64,000 nucleotides of DNA from Pseudomonas putida (GTDB taxonomy: Bacteria; Pseudomonadota; Gammaproteobacteria; Pseudomonadales; Pseudomonadaceae), in the NCBI RefSeq assembly GCF_025905425.1, contig NZ_CP109603.1, positions 2,268,001 to 2,332,000 of the forward strand, read 5' to 3'. This document shows, piece by piece, positions 43,173 to 51,582 of this stretch. A program made the position numbers and the translations under genes. The notes under the pieces are model-generated. The model had not been told where the DNA came from and ran no database searches. It was given only the letters and a program-made list of their open reading frames with translations. Numbering within the stretch: the stretch's first letter is position 1; every line of letters begins with the position of its first letter.

Positions 43173-44741
43173 ATGTGCGCAGCCAGGAAACAGGATGACG
43201 AGGGGCACTTCGCGGTAACCAGCGAGGGCCGCGCCGTGGCGCTGTTCCGCCTGGTCCTGACGTTCATGGTGGTGGTGATGCTGGCCTTCGTGATGGTAGA
43301 AGGCTGGCGAATCTGGCGCGATTACCGCCACGCCTTCAGCAACGCCGAGAACATGGTGACCAACCTTGCCCGGGCCACGGCCCAGCATGCTGAGGACGCC
43401 ATTCGCCAGGTGGATGTCGTCACCGCGTCCCTGGCCGAGCGCCTGGAAGGTGACGGTTTCGCGCACATCGATCGCCCACGGCTACATGCCTTGCTGGCTC
43501 AGCAGAAATCGCTCATGCCGCAGTTGCACGGATTGTTCGTGTATGGCCCCGATGGCAGTTGGCTGGTCACCGACCAGGCAGCGATACCACCCAGCGCCAA
43601 CAATGCCGACCGCGACTATTTCATTTACCACCGCACCCATCGCGACCGCCAGGTACGCATCGGCTCGGTGGTGCGCAGCCGCTCGACCGGCGACCTGATC
43701 ATTCCCATTTCCCGGCGCCTGGACTATGGCGACGGGCGCTTTGCCGGGGTATTGCTGGGGACCATCAAGGTGGACTGGTTTGTGCGCTACTACGGCGATT
43801 TCAAGATCGACGAGCGCGGCGCACTGGTCCTGGCCAAGCGCGACGGCACCATTCTGGTTCGCCGGCCGTTTGTTTCCAGGATGGTGGGGCGGACACTGGC
43901 CAACAGCGAGATCTTTCGCAATCACTTGCCGTATGCCAGCGAAGGGGTGACCGAGGCGGTGGCGGTCGTGGATGGCACGCCCCGGTTGTATGCCTACCGG
44001 GCGCTGTCGAGTTATCCGCTGGTGGTGGAAGCGGGTCTGTCGCGGGAGTCGATCGTGGCGCCCTGGCGGCAAGATGCGATCAAGTCGGTGGCTGTCCTGT
44101 TTATGCTGCTGGTGGGGTTGGCGGCGTTCGGCGGGGTGGTCTTGCGCCAGTTGCGCGAGCGCATTGTCATAGAACGCGCGCTGCACCAGGCGCACCAGAC
44201 CTTGAAATCCCTGGCGCTGACCGACAGCCTGACCGGGCTTGGCAACCGCCGGCGGCTGGATGCGGTGTTCGACGCGGAAATTCGGCGGGCACGTCGGCAA
44301 GGTTATCCAGTGGCGCTGGTCATGCTCGACCTCGACTACTTCAAAGCTTACAACGACCGTTACGGGCACCTTGCCGGCGACCAATGCCTGCGGCGTTTCG
44401 CCGAGCTGTTGCAACAGGCATTGAGGCGCCCGGCAGACTTGGCCGTGCGCTACGGTGGCGAGGAATTCACGCTGTTGCTGCCCGATACCGATGGGCCTGG
44501 CGCCGAGCTTGTCGTTCAGGAAATACAGCAGATGCTGCGCAGGCACATGATCGAGCATGGTGGCAGCCCGCTGGGGCGAGTGTCATTCAGCGCGGGGATT
44601 GCGATTGGCGACCTGGCCCGAGAAACGGTCACCCCCGAGCGCCTGATGGCGGCGGCGGATGGCGCCTTGTATCAGGCCAAGCGGCAGGGGCGAGATGGAT
44701 ACTGCGTGGCGAGCAGTGTGGTGGTGGGTGCAGACCCATGA
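43173..44741 (+). CDS. Membrane diguanylate cyclase with periplasmic sensor (dCACHE-GGDEF)
   Basis: The protein is 522 aa from ATG 43173, behind AAGGAA. One membrane helix at about residues 23-43 (LVLTFMVVVMLAFVMVEGW), a periplasmic CACHE-like domain (about 50-280, with NNADRDYFIYHRTH and LGTIKVDWFVRYYGDFK), a second helix (AVLFMLLVGLAAFGGVVL), then the GGDEF domain. The active site is intact (YGGEEF), with an RPAD product-inhibition site five residues before it. It makes c-di-GMP in response to a periplasmic signal. The wssB PilZ synthase in this window is a possible target, by inference only. Confidence 0.92.
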   Translation: MCAARKQDDEGHFAVTSEGRAVALFRLVLTFMVVVMLAFVMVEGWRIWRDYRHAFSNAENMVTNLARATAQHAEDAIRQVDVVTASLAERLEGDGFAHIDRPRLHALLAQQKSLMPQLHGLFVYGPDGSWLVTDQAAIPPSANNADRDYFIYHRTHRDRQVRIGSVVRSRSTGDLIIPISRRLDYGDGRFAGVLLGTIKVDWFVRYYGDFKIDERGALVLAKRDGTILVRRPFVSRMVGRTLANSEIFRNHLPYASEGVTEAVAVVDGTPRLYAYRALSSYPLVVEAGLSRESIVAPWRQDAIKSVAVLFMLLVGLAAFGGVVLRQLRERIVIERALHQAHQTLKSLALTDSLTGLGNRRRLDAVFDAEIRRARRQGYPVALVMLDLDYFKAYNDRYGHLAGDQCLRRFAELLQQALRRPADLAVRYGGEEFTLLLPDTDGPGAELVVQEIQQMLRRHMIEHGGSPLGRVSFSAGIAIGDLARETVTPERLMAAADGALYQAKRQGRDGYCVASSVVVGADP

Positions 44742-44757
44742 GTCGGGCCAGCGCTGC

Positions 44758-45264
44758 TCAATCGATGCTCAGGCGCATCGCACAACGCCCCGTGAGCCCG
44801 TGGGCATTTTCGCTGGCCAGGATCGTGCGCAGCCGCGGGCACAGCAGGCCCTCAGCAATTGCCTCGAACCCATAGCGCGCATAGAAAGGCGCGTTCCAGG
44901 GCACGTCGGCAAAGGTGGTCAAGGTCAGTTCGCGAGCGCCTGCTACACGCGCCTCGTTGACCAGCCGGTTCAGCAGCAGGCGCCCGATACCTTGCCCCTG
45001 GGCCTCCCGGCGCACGGATATCTCATGAATGTGCAAGGCCTGTTGTTGCCTCTGTGCGCAGGCAAAGCCCAGAATCTGCCCCGCGTCACCCTCCGCCAGC
45101 CAGCTTGCGCCTGCGTCGACGAAACCTTGATGCGCTGTGCTGTCCAGCACAGCGCCTTGCGCCAGCCAGGCCAGCGCTGGCAGTTGGGCGAAGGCCTGAG
45201 CGGCTGACTGCTCGACTTCGGCGAGCCAGGGGATGTCGCGGGTAAGGGTAGGGCGTATGTTCAC
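44758..45264 (-). CDS. GNAT-family N-acetyltransferase
   Basis: The protein is 168 aa from GTG 45264, preceded at 7 nt by AGGA; the frame extends to a TTG at 45279 without a better site. The acetyl-CoA loop is SVRREAQGQGIGRLLLNRLV, with the usual downstream FYARYGFEAI. The substrate cannot be told from sequence; small amines, antibiotics or protein N-termini are all possible in this family. It stands alone, convergent with the diguanylate cyclase gene and 37 bp from the start-distal end of the MgtC-like gene on the same strand. Confidence 0.85.
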   Translation of the reverse strand: MNIRPTLTRDIPWLAEVEQSAAQAFAQLPALAWLAQGAVLDSTAHQGFVDAGASWLAEGDAGQILGFACAQRQQQALHIHEISVRREAQGQGIGRLLLNRLVNEARVAGARELTLTTFADVPWNAPFYARYGFEAIAEGLLCPRLRTILASENAHGLTGRCAMRLSID

Positions 45265-45301
45265 AAGTCGGTCCTGCAAGCCGTCGTCGGGTGGCTGGCC
45301 G

Positions 45302-46015
45302 TTAGTCTGCTGCCGTCACCTGCGGCTGCAGTTGCCAGCGCACCGAGCTTACACCCTTTTCCAGGCTCACCCGGCTGACCAGCCGCTCCAGTTGGGCGGG
45401 CGCCTGTGGGTTGCCCAGCAGTTCGGCGCGGACTTCAAGGCGCGCCGGGTTGGGCAAGTCCTCACTGTGCAACGACTGCAGGCGCAGTTCCGGATCGCCC
45501 AGGCTGTGCAGCATCAGGCTGCGCACCTGGATTTCATCCTCGGCACGACAGACCACGCGCACCTCGAAGCGTTGTTCTACTTCAGTCGCCGGCACGATGT
45601 CCTGGCGGTCCAGGCGCTGGGCGATATCACGCAGCAGGATGTTGGCGCACAACACCGCCAGGCTGCCCAGTGTCGCCTCCAGCAACAGGCCAAGGCTGCA
45701 CAGTACGCCAACGGCGGCCGTGCACCACAGGGTGGCGGCAGTATTCAGGCCGCGCACGTTGAAGCCATCGCGCATGATCACGCCACCCCCGAGAAAACCG
45801 ATCCCCGACACCACATAAGCGGCAACGCGCGAGGCATCGTTGGGGGCCATGCCCGGCACTGCCTGGGTCATCAGCACGAACAGGCAGGCACCGGTGCTGA
45901 CCAGCGCATTGGTACGCAAGCCGGTCAGGCGTTGACGCAGTTGACGCTCGGCGCCAATCAACGCGCCCAGCAGCAGGGCAATGCTGACGCGCAGCAGAAA
46001 GACTTTCCAATCCAT
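45302..46015 (-). CDS. MgtC/SapB-family membrane protein
   Basis: The protein is 237 aa from ATG 46015, behind AGAGG. MgtC signatures: RVSIALLLGALIGAERQLRQ, GLRTNALVSTGACLFV, RVAAYVVSGIGFLGGGVIMR and NTAATLWCTAAVGVLCSLG, giving about five membrane helices, then a cytoplasmic C-terminal ACT-like part. MgtC proteins are linked to growth at low Mg2+ and to inhibition of the F-ATPase in Salmonella; chromosomal pseudomonad copies are less studied. The frame is open without stop to 46132, so a longer form or a leader peptide cannot be excluded. Confidence 0.88.
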   Translation of the reverse strand: MDWKVFLLRVSIALLLGALIGAERQLRQRLTGLRTNALVSTGACLFVLMTQAVPGMAPNDASRVAAYVVSGIGFLGGGVIMRDGFNVRGLNTAATLWCTAAVGVLCSLGLLLEATLGSLAVLCANILLRDIAQRLDRQDIVPATEVEQRFEVRVVCRAEDEIQVRSLMLHSLGDPELRLQSLHSEDLPNPARLEVRAELLGNPQAPAQLERLVSRVSLEKGVSSVRWQLQPQVTAAD

Positions 46016-46429
46016 AGCAAACCTCTTCCACGGGCACATGCCCGCATGAACGCCATCACGAGTAGGCGTGGTTGAATAACCAGAAAATGCGCAGGACCAC
46101 GAAGGGTAGGAAAAGAGGAAGGCTTCAGCCACAAGGGCTGGAGAGATCCACCATCACGCCAATACAGCGAGACAGTGGCAGGACACTGCCGGACTAGCTC
46201 GCCGAGTGGGCCTGTCGCAAGCGACTGGGGCTACTGTCCAATGCAGGACTCCTGTTCAGGGATGCGAAATTGCGTCGCGGACCTTACGCCGCGAGCTAGG
46301 CGAGGTCAAGGGCAAAAACATGACAACGGCTTCATCAAGAAAGTGCCTACAGCCCGTCACGGCTACATAGAAAAAAAAGCGCGCAGTCGGTACCCTTGCG
46401 CCTTCCCTTGCCACCACCCGGACCGTTAC
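46016..46429. other. Divergent intergenic region, mgtC-like / crtZ-like
   Basis: These 414 bases hold both promoters. On the minus strand the MgtC frame remains open to 46132. Small hairpins are visible (for example GGCAGTGTCCTGCCACTG read on the minus strand near 46173-46190), which could belong to a magnesium-responsive leader, but I cannot match a known riboswitch. On the plus strand no gene is evident before ATG 46430. Confidence 0.4.
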
Positions 46430-46897
46430 ATGCTGTTCAATCTTGCCATGTTGGTCGGCACACTGGTGGCCATGGAGGGCGTCGGCACGCTGGCTCACAA
46501 GTACATCATGCATGGTTGGGGCTGGTGGCTACATCGTTCGCACCACGAACCACACCTGGGCATGCTTGAGACCAACGACCTGTACCTGCTGGCGCTCGGG
46601 CTGATCGCTGCCGGGCTGGTTGCGCTGGGCAAAGCGGGGTACGCCCCGCTGCAATGGGTGGGCGGGGGCGTGGCAGGGTATGGCGTGCTGTACGTGCTGG
46701 CCCACGACGGCTTCTTTCATCGCCACTGGCCGCAGAAACCGCAGCCAGTCAGCCGCTACCTCAAGCGGCTGCATCGCGCCCATCGGCTTCACCATGCAGT
46801 CAAAGGCCGGCAAGGCAGTGTGTCGTTCGGCTTTTTCTACGCACCGCCCCTTGAAGTGCTCAAGCGCCAGCTGCGGGACCGCCGCAACCGCCGCTGA
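46430..46897 (+). CDS. crtZ: Beta-carotene hydroxylase-like protein (CrtZ type, fatty acid hydroxylase superfamily)
   Basis: The protein is 155 aa from ATG 46430; the frame is open to 46175 but upstream codons look random. Histidine boxes for a membrane diiron centre are in the CrtZ order: HKYIMH, HRSHH, HDGFFHRH and HRLHH. Two to four membrane helices surround them. CrtZ hydroxylates the ionone rings of carotenoids. No crtE, crtB, crtI or crtY lies in the window, so either the pathway is elsewhere or the enzyme hydroxylates another lipid. Confidence 0.82.
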   Translation: MLFNLAMLVGTLVAMEGVGTLAHKYIMHGWGWWLHRSHHEPHLGMLETNDLYLLALGLIAAGLVALGKAGYAPLQWVGGGVAGYGVLYVLAHDGFFHRHWPQKPQPVSRYLKRLHRAHRLHHAVKGRQGSVSFGFFYAPPLEVLKRQLRDRRNRR

Positions 46898-46909
46898 CCG
46901 GCACAGCGG

Positions 46910-47809
46910 TCAGTTGACTGCATCACCCTGAGCCTCGGGGGCTTCTGCCACGTGCCCGCGGCTCACCCACCAGCCAAACCCTGCCGCCGTGAAGAACATG
47001 ATCAGGCTGTAGAGCGCAGCCGGCACTGCCATGGTTGCGTTATTCAACAACGACGGGCTCAAGGCCAGAGCGATTGCCAGGGTCCCGTTGTGGATGCCGA
47101 TCTCCATGCCGATGGCAATGGCCTGGCGCTTGGGAATCCGCAACAGCCGGGGTACCCAGTAGCCCACGGCCAGGCTCAGCAGGTTGAACACCAGTGCCGC
47201 CAGGCCTACTACCGGGGCGTATTCGACCACGGTCTGCCAATCCTTGGCCAACGCCAGGATGATGGTGAAGGCCAGGAACAGCGCCGCCACCAACTTCATC
47301 GGCTTTTCCATGCGCCCAGCGAAACGGGGTGCAAAGTGGCGGATCAGCATGCCGAGCGCCACCGGTAGCAGGACAATGGCGAACACCTGCAAGACCTTGG
47401 CGAACTGCAAGGGGATGGCCTGGTCCGACGCCATGAACCAGCTCAACGACAGGTTCACCAGCAGCGGCATGGTGAGGATCGCGATCAGCGAGTTGACCGC
47501 CGTCAGGGTGATGTTCAGCGCCACATCGCCGTGGGCCAGGTGGCTGAACAGGTTGGCCGTGGTACCGCCAGGGGAGGCCGCCAGCAACATCAGCCCTACC
47601 GCCAGGGCAGACTCCAGGCCAAAACCGTTGGCGATCAGGAAGCACACCAGCGGCAGCAACAGAATCTGGCAAGCCAGGCCAATCACCACGGGCTTGGGGT
47701 ATTTCACCACACGGGCAAAATCGGCCAGGGTCAACGACAGCCCGAGGCCGAGCATGATGATGCCCAAAGCCAGGGGCAGGAACGCGGTGAGCAGGGGCGA
47801 GGCAGTCAT
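46910..47809 (-). CDS. Bile acid:sodium symporter family (BASS) transporter
   Basis: The protein is 299 aa with about nine or ten membrane segments. BASS features include LGLSLTLADFARVVKYPKPV, the conserved LLAASPGGTTANLFSHLAHG with its glycine-rich crossover, and LNITLTAVNSLIAILTMPLL. Bacterial members carry organic acids, pantoate or bile salts with sodium; the substrate here is unknown. It is convergent with the crtZ-like gene and divergent from the Dyp peroxidase gene. Confidence 0.88.
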   Translation of the reverse strand: MTASPLLTAFLPLALGIIMLGLGLSLTLADFARVVKYPKPVVIGLACQILLLPLVCFLIANGFGLESALAVGLMLLAASPGGTTANLFSHLAHGDVALNITLTAVNSLIAILTMPLLVNLSLSWFMASDQAIPLQFAKVLQVFAIVLLPVALGMLIRHFAPRFAGRMEKPMKLVAALFLAFTIILALAKDWQTVVEYAPVVGLAALVFNLLSLAVGYWVPRLLRIPKRQAIAIGMEIGIHNGTLAIALALSPSLLNNATMAVPAALYSLIMFFTAAGFGWWVSRGHVAEAPEAQGDAVN

Positions 47810-48006
47810 GAAGAGGCTCTCGGATCAGGGGGGCGCACGAAGTATTCCGAGGAGTGTAGGTGGCGCTGTATCGATAGCTAATTGCAAAGCGCCACCTCTT
47901 GGTAACTTTTTGTTAACGGTCTGACCACCCTCAGCGGCTGCATGCCGCGTTGCGATGGGCGTCCCGGCGCAGTAGCATGCGCGCTTTTACCAAGGATTAG
48001 CCTGTC

Positions 48007-48888
48007 ATGTCGTTTCAGCAAGGTCTGCTTGCCACGCCGGTGCCGGCCCACGCCCGCCACCTGTTCTTCACGCTGCACACGCCCGAAGCGCTGCCCGCTG
48101 CACTCGACGCCTTGCTGTCACAGGTCGATGGGCAACAGCTGATCCTGGGCGTCGGTGCGACCCTGGCCAAGGCCCTGGGCCGTGAAGTGCCGGGCTTGCG
48201 TGCCTTCCCGTTGCTGGATGCCGCCGTGGAGAACCCGAGCACCCAACACGCCCTGTGGCTGTGGCTGCGGGGTAACGAGCGCGGTGACCTGCTGCTGCGC
48301 GCCCAGGCCCTGGAACAGGCAGTGGCACCCGCGCTGCGCCTGGCAGACAGCGTCGATGGCTTTTTGCACCGGGGCGGCCACGACCTGACCGGCTACGAAG
48401 ACGGCACCGAGAACCCGGTGGACGAAGACGCCGTGCAAGCCGCCATCGCTGACGACGAACAACCCGGCCTCAAGGGCTCCAGCTTTGCCGCGTTCCAGCT
48501 GTGGAAGCATGACCTGGCGTACTTCAAGTCACTGCCCCAGCCAGACCAGGACAACATCATCGGTCGTCGTTTGAGCGATAACGAAGAGCTCGACGATGCC
48601 CCAGCGTCCGCGCACGTCAAGCGCACCGCCCAGGAAAGCTTCGAACCTGAGGCGTTCATGGTCCGTCGTTCGGTCGCCTGGGCCGACGCCCGTGGCGCAG
48701 GCCTTGCCTTCGTTGCCTTGGGCCACAGCTTCGATGCTTTCGAAGTGCAACTGCGGCGCATGAGCGGCCTGGAAGACGGCATTATCGACGGCCTCTACCG
48801 CTTCAGCCGACCACTGACCGGCGGCTATTACTGGTGTCCGCCCATGGGTGAGGAGGGCCTGGACCTGCGCTTGCTGTTGCCGGCCTGA
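48007..48888 (+). CDS. Dyp-type haem peroxidase
   Basis: The protein is 293 aa. The family motif GxxDG is present as LTGYEDGTENP with its distal aspartate. The proximal haem histidine is in SAHVKRTAQ, and the catalytic arginine region is in FMVRRSVAWADA. No signal peptide, so cytoplasmic (class B size). It oxidises bulky dyes, phenols and perhaps porphyrin with H2O2; the natural substrate is unknown. AAGGA precedes the start. It is transcribed in the same direction as the aldo/keto reductase gene 88 bp downstream. Confidence 0.93.
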   Translation: MSFQQGLLATPVPAHARHLFFTLHTPEALPAALDALLSQVDGQQLILGVGATLAKALGREVPGLRAFPLLDAAVENPSTQHALWLWLRGNERGDLLLRAQALEQAVAPALRLADSVDGFLHRGGHDLTGYEDGTENPVDEDAVQAAIADDEQPGLKGSSFAAFQLWKHDLAYFKSLPQPDQDNIIGRRLSDNEELDDAPASAHVKRTAQESFEPEAFMVRRSVAWADARGAGLAFVALGHSFDAFEVQLRRMSGLEDGIIDGLYRFSRPLTGGYYWCPPMGEEGLDLRLLLPA

Positions 48889-48976
48889 TCGCTAAATATC
48901 CAGATACAGAATCACTCGCCGGCGCGGGGTAGGGCGGCTAGCCTTGAAAGTTTCCGATTCATGACGGGAGCTTTCT

Positions 48977-49885
48977 ATGTACGCACGTCGTGATGTCCTA
49001 CGCGCCGGTGCAGCTTTGGGACTGCTGGCCGCCAACCCCTGGTTGCACGCCAGCGCAGCAAGCGGGCTGCTGACCCGCAAGATCCCCTCCACGGGTGAAG
49101 CCTTGCCGGTGATCGGTGCCGGGACCTCTGGCAGCTTCGAGGTTGAAGCCGGTACAGCCGGGTATCAGCAGCTCAGTACTGTGCTCAAAGCCTTCTTCGA
49201 AGGGGGCGGCAAGGTCATCGACACCTCGCCCAACTATGGCGGCGCCGACAGCATCCTGGGCCAGTTGCTGGAAGATGGTGGTTGGCACCCGCAGTGCTTC
49301 CTTGCCACCAAGATCGCCGCCGACAGCCGCGCCGACGCGCAAGCGCAGTGGGCGGGTAGCCTGCGCAGCCTGCGGACCGACAAGGTCGACCTGCTGCAAA
49401 TCCACAACCTGCGTGACTGGCAGACTCAACTGCCCTATGCCCGCGAGCTCAAGCAGCAGGGCAAGACCCGCTATGTCGGCATCACCCATTACCTGAACAG
49501 CGGCCAGGATGAAGTGGCCAGGATCGTGCGCAGCGAGCCATTGGATTTCATTCAGATCAACTATTCGGTCAACGCGCCTCACGCCGCGCGTGAACTGCTG
49601 CCACTGTGCCAGGACAAGGGCGTCGCCGTGCTGATCAATCGAGCGTTCGATGATGGCCGGCTGTTTGCCAGGGTCAAGGACCAGCCCTTGCCCGCTTGGG
49701 CCGCCGAAGCAGGCATCGGCAGTTGGGCGCAGCTGTTTCTCAAGTTCGCCATCAGCCACCCGGCGGTGACCACGGTGATTCCCGCCACCAGCCGCCCTGA
49801 TCGCCAGCTCGACCAGCTCAAGGCCGGGCACATGCCGCTGCTCAGCCAGGCGCAGCAACAGGCGCTGATCAAGCAGTTTGCCTGA
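48977..49885 (+). CDS. Tat-exported aldo/keto reductase
   Basis: The protein is 302 aa with a twin-arginine type N-terminus (MYARRDVLRAGAALGLLAAN, motif RRxxLR), unusual for this mostly cytoplasmic family. The reductase tetrad is intact: Asp and Tyr in DTSPNYGGADSIL, Lys in FLATKIAADS and His in LLQIHNLRDW. It probably reduces a carbonyl with NADPH bound before export, in the periplasm. The start follows GGGAGC. The MFS gene begins 4 bp after its stop, so the two are an operon. Confidence 0.88.
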   Translation: MYARRDVLRAGAALGLLAANPWLHASAASGLLTRKIPSTGEALPVIGAGTSGSFEVEAGTAGYQQLSTVLKAFFEGGGKVIDTSPNYGGADSILGQLLEDGGWHPQCFLATKIAADSRADAQAQWAGSLRSLRTDKVDLLQIHNLRDWQTQLPYARELKQQGKTRYVGITHYLNSGQDEVARIVRSEPLDFIQINYSVNAPHAARELLPLCQDKGVAVLINRAFDDGRLFARVKDQPLPAWAAEAGIGSWAQLFLKFAISHPAVTTVIPATSRPDRQLDQLKAGHMPLLSQAQQQALIKQFA

Positions 49886-49889
49886 CGCC

Positions 49890-51173
49890 ATGGCAGGCTG
49901 GCGGCGGCGACTGGACACGGGGCTGAACATCCAGCCGGGCGAAGGGCCGGCGGTGGTGGCCGGCTTGTCGCTGTTCTACTTGCTGTTCACCGGCTACTTC
50001 ATGCTGCGCCCGGTGCGCGAGACCATGGGCGTGGCTGGCGGCGTAGACAACCTGCAATGGCTGTTTACCGGCACTTTCGTCGCCACCCTGGCCTGCCTGC
50101 CGTTGTTCGGGTGGCTGGCATCGAACGTGCGGCGGCGGCATATCCTGCCGTGGACCTATGGGTTCTTCACCAGCAACCTGCTGCTGTTCGCCGCGCTATT
50201 TGCCCAGGCCCCTGACCACGTGTGGAATGCGCGAGCTTTCTACATCTGGTTGTCAGTATTCAACCTGCTGACCATTTCGCTGGCCTGGAGCGTGCTCGCC
50301 GACCTGTTTTCCACCGCACAAGGCAAACGGCTGTTTGGCCTGCTGGCGGCAGGTGCCAGCCTGGGCGGGCTCAGCGGGCCGATCCTGGGCACCGTGCTGG
50401 TGGGGCCGCTGGGGCACGCCGGCCTGCTTGTACTGGCTGGGCTGTTCTTGTTAGGCAGTGCGGGCGCAGCGCTTTTCTTGCAGCGCTGGCGGGGTCGCCA
50501 TCCGCTGCCAGCGCATCTGCAGCGCTCGACGTCCAAGCCCCTGGGTGGCAACCCCTTCGCGGGGGCTACTGCGGTGCTGCGCTCGCCCTACCTGCTGGGC
50601 ATCGCGCTGTTCGTGCTCTTGCTGGCCAGCGTCAGCACGTTCTTGTACTTCGAACAGGCGCGCATCGTCAGCGAGACCTTTACCGACCGCACCCGGCAGA
50701 CCCAGGTGTTCGGCCTGATCGACACCGTGGTCCAGGCCCTGGCGATTCTCACCCAGGTGTTTCTGACCGGGCGCCTGGCGCGGCGGATGGGCGTAGGCGT
50801 GTTGCTGGTGGCGGTCCCGCTGGTGATGGCCGCAGGGTTTGTCTGGCTGGCACTGGCGCCGGTGTTCGCCGCCTTCGTGGTGGTGATGGTGGTGCGCAGG
50901 GCGGGTGAGTATGCGCTGGTCCGGCCAGGGCGCGAGATGCTCTTCACCGTGCTGCCGGCAGAGGACAAGTACAAGGCCAAGAACTTCATCGACACCGTGG
51001 TGTACCGCGGCGGGGACGCGCTGAGCGGCTGGGTCAAGCGGGCATTGGATGTCATGGCCGAACACCCGCAACTGGCGATGTTGATCGGGGCAGCGATCGC
51101 CATGGGGTGGGCGGCCACGGGCAGTTGGCTGGGCCGGCGACAAGTACGGCTCGATACGCCTGATAGCGAGTAG
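49890..51173 (+). CDS. MFS-type transporter, nucleotide-translocase-like branch
   Basis: The protein is 427 aa with about twelve membrane segments; ATG 49890 lies 4 bp after the reductase stop. The N-terminal FYLLFTGYFMLRPVRETMGV followed by AGGVDNLQWLF resembles the MFS branch that is distantly related to ATP/ADP translocases. The middle motif KRLFGLLAAGASLGGLSGPI and the C-terminal ELVRPGREMLF-like block (YALVRPGREMLFTVLPAEDK) agree. The substrate is unknown. Coupling to the exported reductase suggests a shared substrate, by inference. Confidence 0.8.
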   Translation: MAGWRRRLDTGLNIQPGEGPAVVAGLSLFYLLFTGYFMLRPVRETMGVAGGVDNLQWLFTGTFVATLACLPLFGWLASNVRRRHILPWTYGFFTSNLLLFAALFAQAPDHVWNARAFYIWLSVFNLLTISLAWSVLADLFSTAQGKRLFGLLAAGASLGGLSGPILGTVLVGPLGHAGLLVLAGLFLLGSAGAALFLQRWRGRHPLPAHLQRSTSKPLGGNPFAGATAVLRSPYLLGIALFVLLLASVSTFLYFEQARIVSETFTDRTRQTQVFGLIDTVVQALAILTQVFLTGRLARRMGVGVLLVAVPLVMAAGFVWLALAPVFAAFVVVMVVRRAGEYALVRPGREMLFTVLPAEDKYKAKNFIDTVVYRGGDALSGWVKRALDVMAEHPQLAMLIGAAIAMGWAATGSWLGRRQVRLDTPDSE

Positions 51174-51332
51174 CCTCGGCGTCGCCTGGCGCGCCAAATA
51201 CACAGCCGCCGCTTATTTAACGCCACCGGTCCGAACCTGTGGCAATAAAACGAATCCCTCGATATCGCTGAACTCCGAACCTATGTACGGCCCAGTGCCG
51301 TGCATCCTGAAGTCATACGAGGTTTGAAGACC

Positions 51333-51515
51333 ATGGCTAACAAAGAGAACAGCCGCACCGGCACCCAGGGTAAAGAGGGCAGCCAAGGCGGCAGCAAAAA
51401 CCCAGGCAACTTCGCCAACGACCGTGAAAAAGCGTCTGAAGCCGGACGTAAAGGCGGCCAGTCTTCCGGGGGCAACATGCCCCACGACACCAGCCGCAAA
51501 GGCGGCCGTTCGTAA
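51333..51515 (+). CDS. KGG-motif small stress protein
   Basis: The protein is 60 aa, very hydrophilic and rich in G, K, S and N. It carries KGG-type repeats (NFANDREKASEAGRKGGQSS and HDTSRKGGRS) like those of the stress-induced Con-10/GsiB family. GAGG lies 10 nt before the ATG at 51333. Such proteins accumulate in general stress and stationary phase and behave like hydrophilins. It is 67 bp upstream of the diiron enzyme gene but has its own promoter space. Confidence 0.85.
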   Translation: MANKENSRTGTQGKEGSQGGSKNPGNFANDREKASEAGRKGGQSSGGNMPHDTSRKGGRS

Positions 51516-51582
51516 CAGTCGTTGGTAACCGAGGGATCCGCAGTGCCGGGGCAACCTGGCACTGCATTCAGAGGGGCACGGC

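Noticed and set aside
43482..44558. 358-codon minus-strand frame inside the diguanylate cyclase gene
   Set aside because: The plus strand has intact CACHE and GGDEF motifs; the reverse frame is Q/H/P-rich noise.
46016..46260. Magnesium riboswitch before the MgtC-like gene
   Set aside because: Some hairpins are visible, but I could not place the conserved elements of a known class.
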